Part shown: piece by piece, positions 15,725-26,074 of the stretch
Layout of the letters: each line of letters starts with the position of its first letter
Numbering within the stretch: the stretch's first letter is position 1
Translations under genes and position numbers: made by a program
Notes under the pieces: generated by a model
What the model was told of the DNA's origin: nothing
The model's input: the letters and a program-made list of their open reading frames with translations, nothing else
The model's database searches: none
NCBI RefSeq assembly: GCF_003441615.1
Contig: NZ_CP031842.1
Coordinates: 886,501-950,500 of the forward strand
From: Dechloromonas sp. HYN0024
Lineage (GTDB): Bacteria > Pseudomonadota > Gammaproteobacteria > Burkholderiales > Rhodocyclaceae
Direction: 5' to 3'
DNA length: 64,000 nt

Positions 15725-17446
15725 ATGAGCATGAATCGTCGGGAATTTCTTCAGGTCATGGCCGTTGCGGCGGCCGGTGGCATGTCCTTGCACAGCGAAT
15801 TGGCCCTGGCTGAAAAGGGCGCCGCCAAGCTGTACGACCTGCCCAAGTTCGGCAACGTCAGCCTGTTGCATATCACCGACTGTCATGCCCAGTTGTTGCC
15901 CATCTATTTCCGCGAGCCGAATGTCAATCTCGGTTTTGGTGACCAGTACGGCAAGGTGCCCCATCTGGTGGGCGCCAATCTGCTCAAGCACTTCGGTTTC
16001 AAGCCGAACAGCATCGAGGCGCACGCCTACACCTATCTGAATTTTGAAAAGGCCGCCGAGACCTACGGCAAGGTGGGTGGTTTTGCCCATCTGGCTACGC
16101 TCGTTAAGCGTATGAAGGCGACCCGCCCCGGCTCTCTGCTGCTTGATGGCGGCGACACCTGGCAGGGTTCCGGCACGGCCCTGTGGAGCAACGCCCAGGA
16201 TATGGTCGACGCCTGCAAGGCCCTCGGTGTCAATGTGATGACCCTGCACTGGGAATCGACCTACGGCGAGGAGCGGGTCAAGGAAATCGAGGAAAAGGAT
16301 TTCGCCGGCCACATCGACATCGTCGCCCAGAACGTCAAGACCACCGATTTCGGCGACGCCGTCTTCAAGCCCTTTGTCATGAAGAACATGAACGGCGTGC
16401 CGGTCGCCATCATCGGTCAGGCCTTCCCCTACACGCCGATTGCCAACCCGCGCTGGCAGACGCCGAACTGGAGCTTCGGCATTCAGGAAGAGAACATGCA
16501 GAAAACGGTCGATGCCGCCCGCGCAGCCGGCGCGCAGGTCGTTGTCGTTCTGTCGCACAACGGCATGGACGTTGACCTGAAGATGGCTTCGCGGGTCAAG
16601 GGCATTGATGCCATTCTCGGTGGCCATACCCATGACGGCATGCCGGCCCCGGTGGTCGTCAAGAATGCCGGCGGCCAGACGCTGGTGACCAATGCCGGCT
16701 CCAATGGCAAATACCTTGGTGTGCTCGATTTCGATGTCAAGAACGGCAAGATTGCCGACTACCGCTACAAGCTGTTGCCGGTCTTCGCCAACCTGCTGCC
16801 GGCCGACAAGGATATGCAGGCGCTGATCGACAAGGCTCGTGCCCCGTATCTTTCCAAACTCAACGAAAAGCTGGCTGTTTCGGAAGGCACGCTGTATCGC
16901 CGTGGCAACTTCAACGGCACCTTCGATCAGGTCATCCTTGATGCCCTGCTCAAGGTCAAGGATGCCGAAATCGCCTTCTCGCCGGGTTTTCGCTGGGGTA
17001 CTTCCCTGTTGCCGGGGCAGTCCATCCTGATGGAGCACGTGCTCGACCAGACGGCGATCACCTACCCATGGACGACGGTGACCAACATGAGCGGCGAGAT
17101 GATCAAGACGGTGCTAGAAGATGTCTGCGACAACCTGTTCAACCCCGATCCTTACTATCAGCAGGGCGGCGACATGGTGCGTGTCGGTGGCCTGCAATGG
17201 ACCTGTGACCCGACCGCCAAAATGGGTAGCCGCATCCAGAACATGATGCTCAAGGGCCAACTGATCGATCCCGCCAAGACCTACAAGGTGGCTGGCTGGG
17301 CACCCGTCTCGGAAGAGGCGAAAAACGCCGGCGAGCCGATCTGGGATGTCGTGGCCAAATATCTGCGCGACATCAAGACGGTCAAACCGGTCAACCTCAA
17401 TCTGCCGACGCTCAAGGGGGCAGCAAATAATCCGGGGATCGCATGA
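15725..17446 (+). CDS. soxB: Thiosulfohydrolase SoxB
   Basis: Dimanganese hydrolase that releases sulfate from SoxY-bound S-thiosulfonate. The protein has 573 residues, with a Tat signal (NRREFLQVMAVAAAGG), the metallophosphatase motifs HITDCHAQLLP, LLDGGDTWQGSG and GGHTHDG, and a 5'-nucleotidase C-terminal domain. ATG 15725 follows AAGGA. It is last of the seven sox genes and overlaps the rhodanese gene by 4 bp. Confidence 0.96.
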   Translation: MSMNRREFLQVMAVAAAGGMSLHSELALAEKGAAKLYDLPKFGNVSLLHITDCHAQLLPIYFREPNVNLGFGDQYGKVPHLVGANLLKHFGFKPNSIEAHAYTYLNFEKAAETYGKVGGFAHLATLVKRMKATRPGSLLLDGGDTWQGSGTALWSNAQDMVDACKALGVNVMTLHWESTYGEERVKEIEEKDFAGHIDIVAQNVKTTDFGDAVFKPFVMKNMNGVPVAIIGQAFPYTPIANPRWQTPNWSFGIQEENMQKTVDAARAAGAQVVVVLSHNGMDVDLKMASRVKGIDAILGGHTHDGMPAPVVVKNAGGQTLVTNAGSNGKYLGVLDFDVKNGKIADYRYKLLPVFANLLPADKDMQALIDKARAPYLSKLNEKLAVSEGTLYRRGNFNGTFDQVILDALLKVKDAEIAFSPGFRWGTSLLPGQSILMEHVLDQTAITYPWTTVTNMSGEMIKTVLEDVCDNLFNPDPYYQQGGDMVRVGGLQWTCDPTAKMGSRIQNMMLKGQLIDPAKTYKVAGWAPVSEEAKNAGEPIWDVVAKYLRDIKTVKPVNLNLPTLKGAANNPGIA

Positions 17447-18063
17447 AAGTTGCGTTTGCGCTAAAAAGTACGCTGTTGGTCAGCTTGCTGGCCATTTCGT
17501 CGCTGGGCTTTGCGGCTGACTGGGTGTCGGGTAGTGCTGACTGGAGCAAGCTGCCCGAGATCAAGCAGAGCAAGCTCGGACTCTACCTGACGCCCCAGCA
17601 GGCCTACGACCTCAAGAAGCGCGACCCGAAGTCGGTGGCGCTGTTTGATATTCGCACCCGTGCCGAAGCCATGTATGTCGGCTGGCCAGGTGATGCCGAT
17701 GCGCTGGTCCCCTACGTCGAGCACGCCGAAATCATGACCGAATGGGATGATAAGCGGACCATGTACAAGGTCGAGCCGAACGTTGATTTTGTCGCCGAAC
17801 TGGAGCGCCGTCTGGCCGAAAAAGGCTTGGGCAAGGCAGCGACGATCATCCTGATCTGCCGCTCGGGCGACCGTAGCGCCAAGGCGGCTGACCGCCTGCA
17901 GATGTCAGGCTACGCCAAGGTTTACAGCATTGCCGAGGGTTTCGAGGGCGATATGGCCAAGGAGGGTTCAAAAGCCGGACAGCGGGCAGTCAATGGCTGG
18001 AAAAATGCCAATCTGCCGTGGACCTACAAGCTCGACAAGGAAAAGATGTATTTCCCGAAGTAA
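17443..18063 (+). CDS. Periplasmic rhodanese-domain protein
   Basis: Exported single-domain sulfurtransferase: 206 residues with a signal peptide ending GFAAD. The rhodanese fold starts at LTPQQAYDLKK, and the catalytic loop C139-RSGDRS is typical. Its ATGA overlap with soxB shows it belongs to the sox transcript. A role moving sulfane sulfur or handling persulfide side products in the periplasm is likely, but the acceptor is unknown. Confidence 0.88.
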   Translation: MKVAFALKSTLLVSLLAISSLGFAADWVSGSADWSKLPEIKQSKLGLYLTPQQAYDLKKRDPKSVALFDIRTRAEAMYVGWPGDADALVPYVEHAEIMTEWDDKRTMYKVEPNVDFVAELERRLAEKGLGKAATIILICRSGDRSAKAADRLQMSGYAKVYSIAEGFEGDMAKEGSKAGQRAVNGWKNANLPWTYKLDKEKMYFPK

Positions 18064-18071
18064 TTTTTGCT

Positions 18072-19178
18072 TCAGGGTTGAATCGCCGGATCGGCAACGT
18101 TCATTTCAGGCGTTGCCGAATTTTTTTGTGGGGCCGGGCGGTCGATGAGGGCATTGGTCAATCCGGCTCCGGCCCACATGCCGATCAGCGAAATCCACGC
18201 GGTCAGGGCGAAGATCGCCGCTCCCGAGACGCCGGCGCCGACCGCGCAGCCACCGGCCAGCATGCCGCCGAAACCCATCAGGACAGCGCCAGCCATATAG
18301 CGCCGCATGCCATGTCCGTCCTTGAAGCCTTCCAGCTTCAGTTCGCGGCCCCACAGGGCGGCCAGGAAGGAACCGAGGACAACGCCGGGAACCAGACCAA
18401 TATTGAAATCCCAGGGTTGGCCGGGCGGGGAGAGGACGAGCATGAGCACGTCGGCCGATGGCCCGGTAAAGCTCAGGCTCTGTACCGGTATGATTTCGAA
18501 GGACTGGGTGCCGATCCGGTAAGTGATCAGCCAGGCCAGGGCGACCATCAGACCGACGCCGCTGGCACCGATCCATTCACGGCGGGTGAGTTTGCTGCGA
18601 CGGGCGAAGTGGATCGCGGCAGCCAGCCAGGCGAGGCCGAAGACCAGCCCGCCAAGATTGCCGAGATGAAGGGCGGCCAGAAGGTCGCGGGTGGTGCCGC
18701 CGTCGACCGTCAGCCAGCCCGAAATTGCCGTGCGCAGCGGGGAGAGTAGTCCGGTCAGCGAGGCCTGGGAGGCCACGGCGAAAATCAGCCCGGCAAGCAG
18801 GGCGCGCAGGTTGCCGTTGGCGGCGAGGACCAGCATGCGCGACGAGCAGCCGCGCGCCAGGATCATGCCAACGCCGAACAGGAGCCCCCCGATTAGGGCA
18901 CCCGAGAGGCTGCCTCGGGCTGCCAGCTGGCGTGCTTGTGAGACATCGAGCCAGCCCTGGGTAATGAAAAACTGGGTGGCGATAACCGCCGATGAAAAGG
19001 CAAACAGCCAGACCGCCAGCTTGCTGCAGCCATCGCGGTTCCAGAATTCGACGACGGCGGAGCGCAGGCAGAAGCGCGAGCGCTGGGCAAAAATGCCGAA
19101 GAGTATGCCGATACTCAGTCCCGCCAGGGTGACCGTGGTTTTTTCGCCGAGCGCTTCAATCAGGCTATTCAGGTCCAT
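18072..19178 (-). CDS. YeeE/YedE-family sulfur-compound transporter
   Basis: Polytopic membrane protein of 368 residues made of two homologous halves. Each half carries a small conserved cysteine motif (GMILARGCSSRML and GMLAGGCAVGAG), as in YeeE/TsuA thiosulfate importers and SoxT proteins. ATG 19178 is preferred over an upstream ATG because GAGGCAAC precedes it. It is convergent with the sox/rhodanese transcript, 8 bp away, and probably moves thiosulfate or a related sulfur species across the inner membrane. Confidence 0.85.
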   Translation of the reverse strand: MDLNSLIEALGEKTTVTLAGLSIGILFGIFAQRSRFCLRSAVVEFWNRDGCSKLAVWLFAFSSAVIATQFFITQGWLDVSQARQLAARGSLSGALIGGLLFGVGMILARGCSSRMLVLAANGNLRALLAGLIFAVASQASLTGLLSPLRTAISGWLTVDGGTTRDLLAALHLGNLGGLVFGLAWLAAAIHFARRSKLTRREWIGASGVGLMVALAWLITYRIGTQSFEIIPVQSLSFTGPSADVLMLVLSPPGQPWDFNIGLVPGVVLGSFLAALWGRELKLEGFKDGHGMRRYMAGAVLMGFGGMLAGGCAVGAGVSGAAIFALTAWISLIGMWAGAGLTNALIDRPAPQKNSATPEMNVADPAIQP

Positions 19179-19236
19179 CAGTGTTGCCTCAAACTGAACC
19201 GTCGGGCGGCAGGGTGAAAAGTGCAAACAAGATGGC

Positions 19237-20427
19237 TCAGCCTTGTGCGCTGTCCTGGACTGACTTCATGGCATCACCCTTGACCTGCGAGTTGACCAAC
19301 AGGGCCACGAGTTTCTGGCTACGCGAGCGGAAGCGCTGGACTCCATCGGATTCGTTGTCGTGCTGCAGGGCGAGGAAGGCATGCATGTATTCCCCGACGT
19401 TGGTGGTGCGCTGGCTGATGCGCGACATCATCTCGGTGACGATATCCTCGAACTGCATGGCCATGACGCTTTCCTCTGTCAGCTCCTGCATCTGTTCGGT
19501 GATTGCCGTGATGTGGTCGGAGTGCTGGCGAGCCTTGCCGGTCAGCTGGAGCAATTCGCCACCAAGCTCCTGCAGGGTGGCATGCGATTTCTCGGCCAGC
19601 GTCATGTCGATGTTGGTTGCATCGCTGACGCGGGTCCCGACTTCCTGCAGCGAATTCATGATGTTGGTCAGCGACTGGCGGATATCGACATTGAATTCGC
19701 CAGTGCGGGCTGCCAGATTGCGGACTTCGTCGGCGACCACAGCGAAGCCCCGCCCGGCTTCGCCGGCGCGCGCAGCTTCGATCGCCGCATTGAGCGCCAG
19801 CAGGTCGGTTTGCTTGGTGATGGCGGCAATATCGTTGAGTGATCCGGAAATGCGGGAAACGCGTTCCTGCATTTCGTCAAAGCTGGCAGAAATGCCCTGG
19901 CTGGTTTCCTTCACTTGCGACATCTTGCTGACGAATTCGGCAATCAGCCGGTTCGTTTCGTCGAAGAAGTGCTGCAGGCTGGCCTGTTCAAGCGTTCTGC
20001 TGTCGCTGGCGCCGGTCATGCTCAGCATTTCGCTGATCAGCGACCGAAGGATTTGTCGCTGGTCGGAGGACTGCGACTGAAGGCCGTTCAGGCTGCCGGA
20101 AATCTTGTTGGCCGACGCGCGGATGATTTCCTGAGCGTCACGCATCTCGTTCTCAAGTGCCGTGAATTGCAGTTCGGCATGCGACATGGCTTCATCCGAG
20201 AGCACCTGATACTCGGACATCACATCCTTCAGTTCGGTAACGTAGGATTGCTGATTATCTTTCCAGCGGCGTCGCTCGCCATGAGAAAAGATCATGGTTC
20301 CGGCCAGCAGGATGGCAAGGAACATGAGGAAGTGTGGCGACACCGGACCGGCTATTAGCGACCACAGCCAGAGTCCGAGGCACACGGTTGCTGCAAGCCA
20401 GACCAGAAGATCATCAATGCGCTTCAT
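19237..20427 (-). CDS. Methyl-accepting chemotaxis protein with a minimal sensor region
   Basis: The protein has 396 residues: two closely spaced N-terminal membrane helices (residues about 8-27 and 32-47) with practically no periplasmic domain, a coiled-coil region, and the receptor hairpin tip ([31 protein letters not shown]). No HAMP is obvious. The absence of a periplasmic sensor suggests it senses membrane or cytoplasmic state, or works as a signalling adaptor. It is not in the main chemotaxis cluster. Confidence 0.85.
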   Translation of the reverse strand: MKRIDDLLVWLAATVCLGLWLWSLIAGPVSPHFLMFLAILLAGTMIFSHGERRRWKDNQQSYVTELKDVMSEYQVLSDEAMSHAELQFTALENEMRDAQEIIRASANKISGSLNGLQSQSSDQRQILRSLISEMLSMTGASDSRTLEQASLQHFFDETNRLIAEFVSKMSQVKETSQGISASFDEMQERVSRISGSLNDIAAITKQTDLLALNAAIEAARAGEAGRGFAVVADEVRNLAARTGEFNVDIRQSLTNIMNSLQEVGTRVSDATNIDMTLAEKSHATLQELGGELLQLTGKARQHSDHITAITEQMQELTEESVMAMQFEDIVTEMMSRISQRTTNVGEYMHAFLALQHDNESDGVQRFRSRSQKLVALLVNSQVKGDAMKSVQDSAQG

Positions 20428-20462
20428 TCAACGCTTTCGGGGAGGTCATGTCCCGATATTGT

Positions 20463-20484
20463 ACGGCCGGGCGAGCCCGGCCGT
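20463..20484. terminator. Strong hairpin downstream of pntB
   Basis: Perfect 10-bp repeat ACGGCCGGGC/GCCCGGCCGT with a 2-base centre, between the end of pntB and the start of the receptor gene. No T-tract on the minus strand, so it may end the pnt transcript only partly or with Rho. Confidence 0.5.
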
Positions 20485-20533
20485 TACAAAAATCTGATAC
20501 TGTTTCTTGAGCTGAATATCACTTTTGGTGGTT

Positions 20534-21904
20534 TTAGCCCATGGCCTTGAGATGCTGAATGATCTCGCCGGCCATCGGTTGCGCATCGCCATAGAGCATG
20601 CGGCAATTGTCGGTGTAAAACAGCGCATTTTCGACGCCGGAATAACCCGTGCCTTTGCCGCGTTTGATGACGATGACGTTCTGCGCCTTGTCGGCATCGA
20701 GGATGGGCATGCCGTAGATCGGACTGGACTTGTCGGTTCGTGCGCTCGGGTTGACCACGTCATTTGCCCCGATGATCAGTGCGACGTCGGTCTGGGCGAA
20801 TTCACCGTTGATTTCTTCCAGGTCCATGATCTTGTCGTACGGCACACCGGCTTCAGCCAGCAGCACGTTCATGTGACCCGGCATGCGCCCGGCCACCGGG
20901 TGGATGGCAAATTTCACCTCGACCCCGGCTTCTTCTAGGATCGAGGTCATTTCCCATACCTTGTGCTGGGCATGCGCCACGGCCATGCCGTAACCCGGCA
21001 CGATGATGACCTTGGAGGCGTAGCGCATCATGGCTGCCGCATCGAGACCGGAGAGTTCCTTCATGCTGCCGGTGATGGCCTCACCCGGGCCGCTGGCGAC
21101 CATCGGCGTGAACAGGATGTTGGAGATCGGACGGTTCATTGCCTTGGCCATGAGTTGGGTAAGCAGCGTACCGGCCGCACCGACGACGATACCGGCAATG
21201 ATCAGCGCCGGATTGCCCAGGACATAGCCTTCGAAACCCACGGCCAGACCCGTGAAGGCATTGAACAGCGAAATGACGACCGGCATGTCGGCACCGCCGA
21301 TGGGCAGCGTGACGATCAGACCGAGGACCAGGGCGACGATGAAGAAGCCGAAGATCAGTTCGGGCTGGGCCGGGGCCATGACGACCATGGCGCCGCCGAG
21401 ACCGATGGCGATCAGGGCCAGGATGACATTGACCGCATTCTGGGCGGGCAGGCGATGGGCCTTCTTGAGCACGCCTTGCAGTTTGGCCCAGGCAACGCAG
21501 GAGCCGGTGAAGGACACGGCACCGATCAGGGCACCGACGACCGCGAGGATCGTCGTCGCCATGCTGTGGGCGTCGCCCTTGGCGAACTCGATGGCGGCAA
21601 TCGCGGCGGCAGCACCGCCGCCCATGCCGTTATAGATGGCGACCATCTGCGGCATGTCGGTCATCTTGACCTTCTGGCCGGAGATCCAGGCGGCGGCACC
21701 GCCCAAGACCAGGGCCAGGGCCATCAGGCCGAGGTTCTGCAGGCCGGGAATGAAGAAGGTGCCGGCAATGGCGATCAGCATGCCGTAACCGGCGATGATG
21801 ATGCCCTTGCGGGCGCTGGCCGGCGAGCTCATGCCCTTGAGACCGAAGATGAAGAGCAGCGCGCCGAGGAACCAGGCACCTTGAACGTAAACAGGCATCG
21901 TCAT
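20534..21904 (-). CDS. pntB: NAD(P) transhydrogenase subunit beta
   Basis: Proton-translocating transhydrogenase, membrane domain II plus NADP(H)-binding domain III. The 456 residues carry eight or nine helices in the first 260. Then comes the Rossmann domain III with VIIVPGYGMAVAHAQHKVWEM, HPVAGRMPGHMNVLLAEA and IGANDVVNP. It uses the proton gradient to reduce NADP+ with NADH. Separated by 2 bp from pntAb. Confidence 0.96.
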   Translation of the reverse strand: MTMPVYVQGAWFLGALLFIFGLKGMSSPASARKGIIIAGYGMLIAIAGTFFIPGLQNLGLMALALVLGGAAAWISGQKVKMTDMPQMVAIYNGMGGGAAAAIAAIEFAKGDAHSMATTILAVVGALIGAVSFTGSCVAWAKLQGVLKKAHRLPAQNAVNVILALIAIGLGGAMVVMAPAQPELIFGFFIVALVLGLIVTLPIGGADMPVVISLFNAFTGLAVGFEGYVLGNPALIIAGIVVGAAGTLLTQLMAKAMNRPISNILFTPMVASGPGEAITGSMKELSGLDAAAMMRYASKVIIVPGYGMAVAHAQHKVWEMTSILEEAGVEVKFAIHPVAGRMPGHMNVLLAEAGVPYDKIMDLEEINGEFAQTDVALIIGANDVVNPSARTDKSSPIYGMPILDADKAQNVIVIKRGKGTGYSGVENALFYTDNCRMLYGDAQPMAGEIIQHLKAMG

Positions 21905-21906
21905 GA

Positions 21907-22188
21907 TCAGCCTTCCTTTTTCTTGAACATGGCGAGCATGCGTTCGGTCACGACGTAACCACCGGCGGCATTGGCTGCGCCGAGGGCCACGGCGAAGAAG
22001 CCGATGGCTTGCTGGACGGGCGTGTCGGCCGAACCGAGCATGATCATGGCGCCGACGACAACGACACCATGGACGAAGTTGGAACCGGACATCAGCGGCG
22101 TGTGCAGGATGACCGGCACCTTGGCGATGATCTCGTAGCCGGTGAAGGCGGCGAGCATGAAGATATACAGCGCGAGCAAGCCGTCCAT
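21907..22188 (-). CDS. pntAB: NAD(P) transhydrogenase subunit alpha, membrane part (PntAb)
   Basis: Small membrane subunit of 93 residues with about three helices, corresponding to the C-terminal part of E. coli PntA. The split of PntA into a soluble and a membrane polypeptide is usual in alpha- and many betaproteobacteria. Its ATG overlaps the pntAa stop by one base. Confidence 0.93.
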   Translation of the reverse strand: MDGLLALYIFMLAAFTGYEIIAKVPVILHTPLMSGSNFVHGVVVVGAMIMLGSADTPVQQAIGFFAVALGAANAAGGYVVTERMLAMFKKKEG

Positions 22189-23315
22189 TACGCTTCTCCC
22201 ATCACTTGTTTGACCACGCTGTGGACAGTGACACCATCCTTGCAGAGCAAGGTGCCGGCGACGACGTCATCGCTCCAGTCGAAATTGAGTTCGCCATCCT
22301 TGATCCACGGCGAAATGAAGTTGTAGATGTTCTTGGCGTACAGCTCGGAAGCGTGGGTCGGCATGCGCGACGGCAGGTTCAACGGGCCGTGGATGTTCAC
22401 GTCGTTGGCGACGACGTGTTCGCCCGGCTGGGTCAGGGCGCAGTTGCCACCCGATTCAGCCGCCATGTCGACAATGATGGCGCCGTACTTCATGCGGGCG
22501 ATCATGTCGGTGGTGATGATGATCGGCGCCTTCTTGCCGGGAATGGCGGCGGTGGTGATCACCACGTCCGACATGGCCACGGCCTTGGCCAGCTTCTCGG
22601 TCTGCTGGGCCTTCTCTTCGGCGGTCAGTTCGCGGGCGTAACCACCCGTACCGTCGGCAGCAACGCCGGTATCGACGAACTTGGCGCCGAGCGATTCGAT
22701 CTGCTCACGGGCGGCGGAGCGCACGTCGTAGGCTTCGACCATGGCACCGAGGCGCTTGCAGGTGGCAATCGCCTGGAGGCCGGCGACGCCGGCACCGATA
22801 ACAAGAACGCGGGCCGGGCGGATGGTGCCGGCAGCGGTGGTCAGCATCGGGAAGAACTTGGTACAGCGGGCGGCCGCAATCAGGCCGCACTGGTAGCCGG
22901 CGCAGGCGCCCTGGCTGGACAGGGCGTCCATGCTCTGGGCGCGCGAGATGCGCGGCAGCAGTTCAAGGGCAAAGGCGGTGATCTTGCGGGCATTCAGCGC
23001 CGCCAGACGGGCCTTGTCTTCGAAGGGTTTGAGCAAGCCGATGAGGACCGAGCCCTCCGGCAATGCAGCAATCTCTTCAGGCGACGGCGGCGTCACGCGC
23101 AAGATGAGTTGAGCCGCGCCGTAGGCTTGGGCAATGCCGTCCACCATGGTGACTTCCGGATAGGCCGAGTCGAGGAAGTGGCTTTCCGTGCCAGCGCTTT
23201 GTTCCATCAGGAGCTTGGCGCCTAAAGCGGCGAATTTCTTGGCCGTCTCGGGAACCAGAGCAACCCGGCTTTCGCCTGGTGCCCGTTCGCTGACGACCGC
23301 TATGGTTAACGGCAT
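22188..23315 (-). CDS. pntAA: NAD(P) transhydrogenase subunit alpha, soluble part (PntAa)
   Basis: NAD(H)-binding domain I of the transhydrogenase: 375 residues, with GESRVALVPET at the start and the Rossmann motif LVIGAGVAGLQAIATCKRLGA. It is related to alanine dehydrogenase, but the pntAb-pntB context fixes the function. ATG 23315 follows AGGAG; an upstream frame start at 23354 has no ribosome site and lies across the hairpin. Confidence 0.95.
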   Translation of the reverse strand: MPLTIAVVSERAPGESRVALVPETAKKFAALGAKLLMEQSAGTESHFLDSAYPEVTMVDGIAQAYGAAQLILRVTPPSPEEIAALPEGSVLIGLLKPFEDKARLAALNARKITAFALELLPRISRAQSMDALSSQGACAGYQCGLIAAARCTKFFPMLTTAAGTIRPARVLVIGAGVAGLQAIATCKRLGAMVEAYDVRSAAREQIESLGAKFVDTGVAADGTGGYARELTAEEKAQQTEKLAKAVAMSDVVITTAAIPGKKAPIIITTDMIARMKYGAIIVDMAAESGGNCALTQPGEHVVANDVNIHGPLNLPSRMPTHASELYAKNIYNFISPWIKDGELNFDWSDDVVAGTLLCKDGVTVHSVVKQVMGEA

Positions 23316-23649
23316 GCTGTTACTCCTGTTGGTGCGGGAAAATATCCCGCACATTCTATAATGATATTTTTATTTGTGCCTGTTTTGCAGTGCACAAAAT
23401 ATTACATAAATGCAGGTGCTGTGAATAGAAGAAAAATCGCCGACATCGCCCACCGGCGATGGGGTTCTCTGTGCCGAATAAGTGGGCATGGAGCCGGCCA
23501 AAAAAGGCCCGCACCGCAACGTGAAATGTCGTTTCGTTGACTGAGAATCGCAGGGCGACGATACTTGAAGTTTTCCTGCTGTACTTCGGTTTTTATAAGG
23601 GGCCGGCAAGACTGGCGCCAATAACTCAATCCATTGCAAGGGGATATAC
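23316..23649. other. Divergent promoter region of pntAa and icd
   Basis: This 334-bp gap has no supported gene. It must hold promoters for both operons. On the pnt side there is a perfect hairpin (see separate entry) and an A/T-rich stretch around 23353-23405. On the icd side the ribosome site AAGGGGA precedes ATG 23650. I could not place promoter hexamers with confidence. Confidence 0.6.
23332..23352. promoter_or_regulatory. Perfect inverted repeat just upstream of pntAa
   Basis: GTGCGGGA and TCCCGCAC surround a 5-nt A/T loop, ending 17 bp before the pntAa ATG and next to its ribosome site. It could be a leader hairpin that affects translation or a binding site for a dimeric regulator. Confidence 0.5.
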
Positions 23650-25887
23650 ATGGCTGGTGGAAAATCAAAGATCATTTACACGCTGACGGACGAGGCACCG
23701 CTGCTGGCAACCTGTGCATTCCTGCCCATCGTGCGCAGTTTCACAGCCCCGGCTGGCATCGAAATCGAGAAGGCTGACATCTCCGTGTCGGCACGTGTTC
23801 TCTCCGAATTCTCCGAGTTCCTGCCGGACGATCAGAAAGTCCCGAATACCCTTGGCGAGTTGGGCAAGCGCTGCCTGCTGCCGGAAACCAACATCATCAA
23901 GCTGCCCAACATCTCGGCTTCGGTGGCGCAGCTCAAGGCCTGCGTCAAGGAACTGCAGGAAAAGGGCTACAAGATCCCCGATTACCCGGAAAGCGCCAAT
24001 ACGGACGAAGAAAAGGCCCTCAAGGCCCGCTTCGGCAAGTGTCTCGGCTCCGCAGTCAATCCGGTGCTGCGCGAAGGCAACTCCGACCGCCGTGCTCCGG
24101 GCGCCGTCAAGAATTACGCCAAGAAGCGTCCGCACTCCATGGGCGAATGGAAACAATGGTCGCAGACCCACGTTTCGCACATGGAACACGGCGACTTCTA
24201 CCACGGTGAAAAGTCGATGACCCTCGACAAGGCCCGTGAAGTCCGCATGGAAATCATCGCCAAGGGTGGCAAGACCACCGTGTTGAAGCCGAAGCTCTCC
24301 CTGCTTGAAGGCGAGATCATTGACTCGATGTTCATGAGCAAGAAGGCACTCTGCGACTTCTACGAAGCCCAACTGGAAGACTGCCGCCAGTCCGGCATCC
24401 TCTTCTCGCTGCACGTCAAGGCGACGATGATGAAGGTCTCGCACCCCATCGTTTTCGGCCATTGCGTCAAGATTTACTACAAGGAAGCCTTCGAAAAGCA
24501 TGGCAAGACCTTTGCCGAGCTGGGCATCAACGTCAATAACGGCATGGTCGATCTGTACGACAAGATCAAGAACCTGCCGGAATCCAAGCGCGACGAGATC
24601 ATCCGCGACCTGCACGCCTGTCAGGAACACCGTCCGCGTCTGGCCATGGTCGATTCGGCCAAGGGCATCACCAACTTCCATTCGCCCAACGACATCATCG
24701 TCGACGCCTCGATGCCGGCCATGATCCGCCAGGGCGGCAAGATGTGGGGCGCTGACGGCAAGCAGTACGACAGCAAGTGCGTCATGCCGGAATCGACCTT
24801 TGCCCGCATTTACCAGGAGATGATCAATTTCGTCAAATGGCATGGCAACTTCGATCCGAAGACCATGGGCACCGTCCCCAACGTCGGCCTGATGGCCCAG
24901 CAGGCCGAAGAATACGGCTCGCACGACAAGACCTTCGAAATTGCTGAAGACGGCATCGCCAACATCGTCGATAACGCTACCGGCGAAGTGCTGCTGACGC
25001 AAAACGTTGAACAGGGCGACATCTGGCGTATGTGTCAGGTCAAGGATGCGCCGATCCGCGATTGGGTCAAGCTCGCCGTGACCCGTGCCCGCCAGTCCGG
25101 CATGCCGGCCATTTTCTGGCTGGACAGCTATCGTCCGCACGAAAACGAGCTGATCAAGAAGGTCCAGAAGTACCTCAAGGATCACGACACCAGCGGTCTC
25201 GACATTCAGATCATGTCGCAGGTTCGCGCCATGCGTTACACCCTCGAGCGCGTCGCCCGTGGCCTTGACACCATCTCGGTGACCGGCAACATCCTGCGTG
25301 ATTACCTAACCGACCTGTTCCCGATCATGGAACTGGGCACCTCGGCCAAGATGCTCTCCATCGTTCCGCTGATGAACGGCGGCGGCATGTACGAAACCGG
25401 TGCTGGCGGTTCGGCTCCGAAGCACGTCCAGCAGCTGACCCAGGAAAACCACCTGCGTTGGGATTCGCTGGGCGAATTCCTGGCCCTCGCCGTTTCGCTC
25501 GAAGAACTCGGCATCAAGGAAGGTAACAAGCGCGCCGTCCTTCTCGCCAAGACCCTCGACGCCGCTACCGGCAAGCTGCTCGACAACAACAAGTCGCCGT
25601 CGCCGAAGACTGGCGAACTGGACAATCGTGGTTCGCAGTTCTACCTCGCCATGTACTGGTCGCAGGAACTGGCTGCTCAGACCGAGGACAAGGAACTGGC
25701 CGCCAAGTTTGCGACGCTGGCCAAGACGCTGTCCGACAACGAAGGCCAGATCGTTGCCGAGATGAAGTCGGTGCAGGGCAAGCCGGTCGATATCGGTGGC
25801 TACTACAAGGCTGATGCCGAGAAGTGCAAGGCCGTGATGCGTCCGAGCCCGACGCTGAATGCCGCACTGAAGGCGGCTCGCGGCTAA
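23650..25887 (+). CDS. icd: NADP-dependent isocitrate dehydrogenase, monomeric type
   Basis: The 745-residue single-chain enzyme (Azotobacter IDH type) converts isocitrate to 2-oxoglutarate with NADP+. Diagnostic features are the start [17 protein letters not shown] and substrate-site serines in EGNSDRRAP. Further ones are the [16 protein letters not shown] and [17 protein letters not shown] blocks, and the C-terminal [13 protein letters not shown]. It stands alone between divergent pntA and a strong terminator. At the branch between TCA cycle and glyoxylate bypass it competes with AceA, also in this window, and makes NADPH as does the adjacent transhydrogenase. Confidence 0.97.
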   Translation: MAGGKSKIIYTLTDEAPLLATCAFLPIVRSFTAPAGIEIEKADISVSARVLSEFSEFLPDDQKVPNTLGELGKRCLLPETNIIKLPNISASVAQLKACVKELQEKGYKIPDYPESANTDEEKALKARFGKCLGSAVNPVLREGNSDRRAPGAVKNYAKKRPHSMGEWKQWSQTHVSHMEHGDFYHGEKSMTLDKAREVRMEIIAKGGKTTVLKPKLSLLEGEIIDSMFMSKKALCDFYEAQLEDCRQSGILFSLHVKATMMKVSHPIVFGHCVKIYYKEAFEKHGKTFAELGINVNNGMVDLYDKIKNLPESKRDEIIRDLHACQEHRPRLAMVDSAKGITNFHSPNDIIVDASMPAMIRQGGKMWGADGKQYDSKCVMPESTFARIYQEMINFVKWHGNFDPKTMGTVPNVGLMAQQAEEYGSHDKTFEIAEDGIANIVDNATGEVLLTQNVEQGDIWRMCQVKDAPIRDWVKLAVTRARQSGMPAIFWLDSYRPHENELIKKVQKYLKDHDTSGLDIQIMSQVRAMRYTLERVARGLDTISVTGNILRDYLTDLFPIMELGTSAKMLSIVPLMNGGGMYETGAGGSAPKHVQQLTQENHLRWDSLGEFLALAVSLEELGIKEGNKRAVLLAKTLDAATGKLLDNNKSPSPKTGELDNRGSQFYLAMYWSQELAAQTEDKELAAKFATLAKTLSDNEGQIVAEMKSVQGKPVDIGGYYKADAEKCKAVMRPSPTLNAALKAARG

Positions 25888-25924
25888 GCGAGCAGACTTT
25901 CCCGGCGCTGGCGCGCCGGACCAG

Positions 25925-25960
25925 AAAAAGCGAAGACCCGACCGGTCTTCGCTTTTTTTT
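25925..25960 (+). terminator. Rho-independent terminator after icd
   Basis: Stem GCGAAGACC/GGTCTTCGC extended by A-T pairs and followed by eight T residues, 38 bp after the icd stop. Confidence 0.92.
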
Positions 25961-26074
25961 GGCTTGGCGTCCGGGGCGGCTGATCGGAAGCGTATGCTGT
26001 CGGCAGACAATGGGCCGGTCAGCTTGCCCACCAGGCGGTATCTTGCCGTCGTCAATAAATACAGGGGAATATCC

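Noticed and set aside
15686..17038. Minus-strand frame of 450 codons over soxB
   Set aside because: Antisense shadow; no ribosome site or recognised motif.
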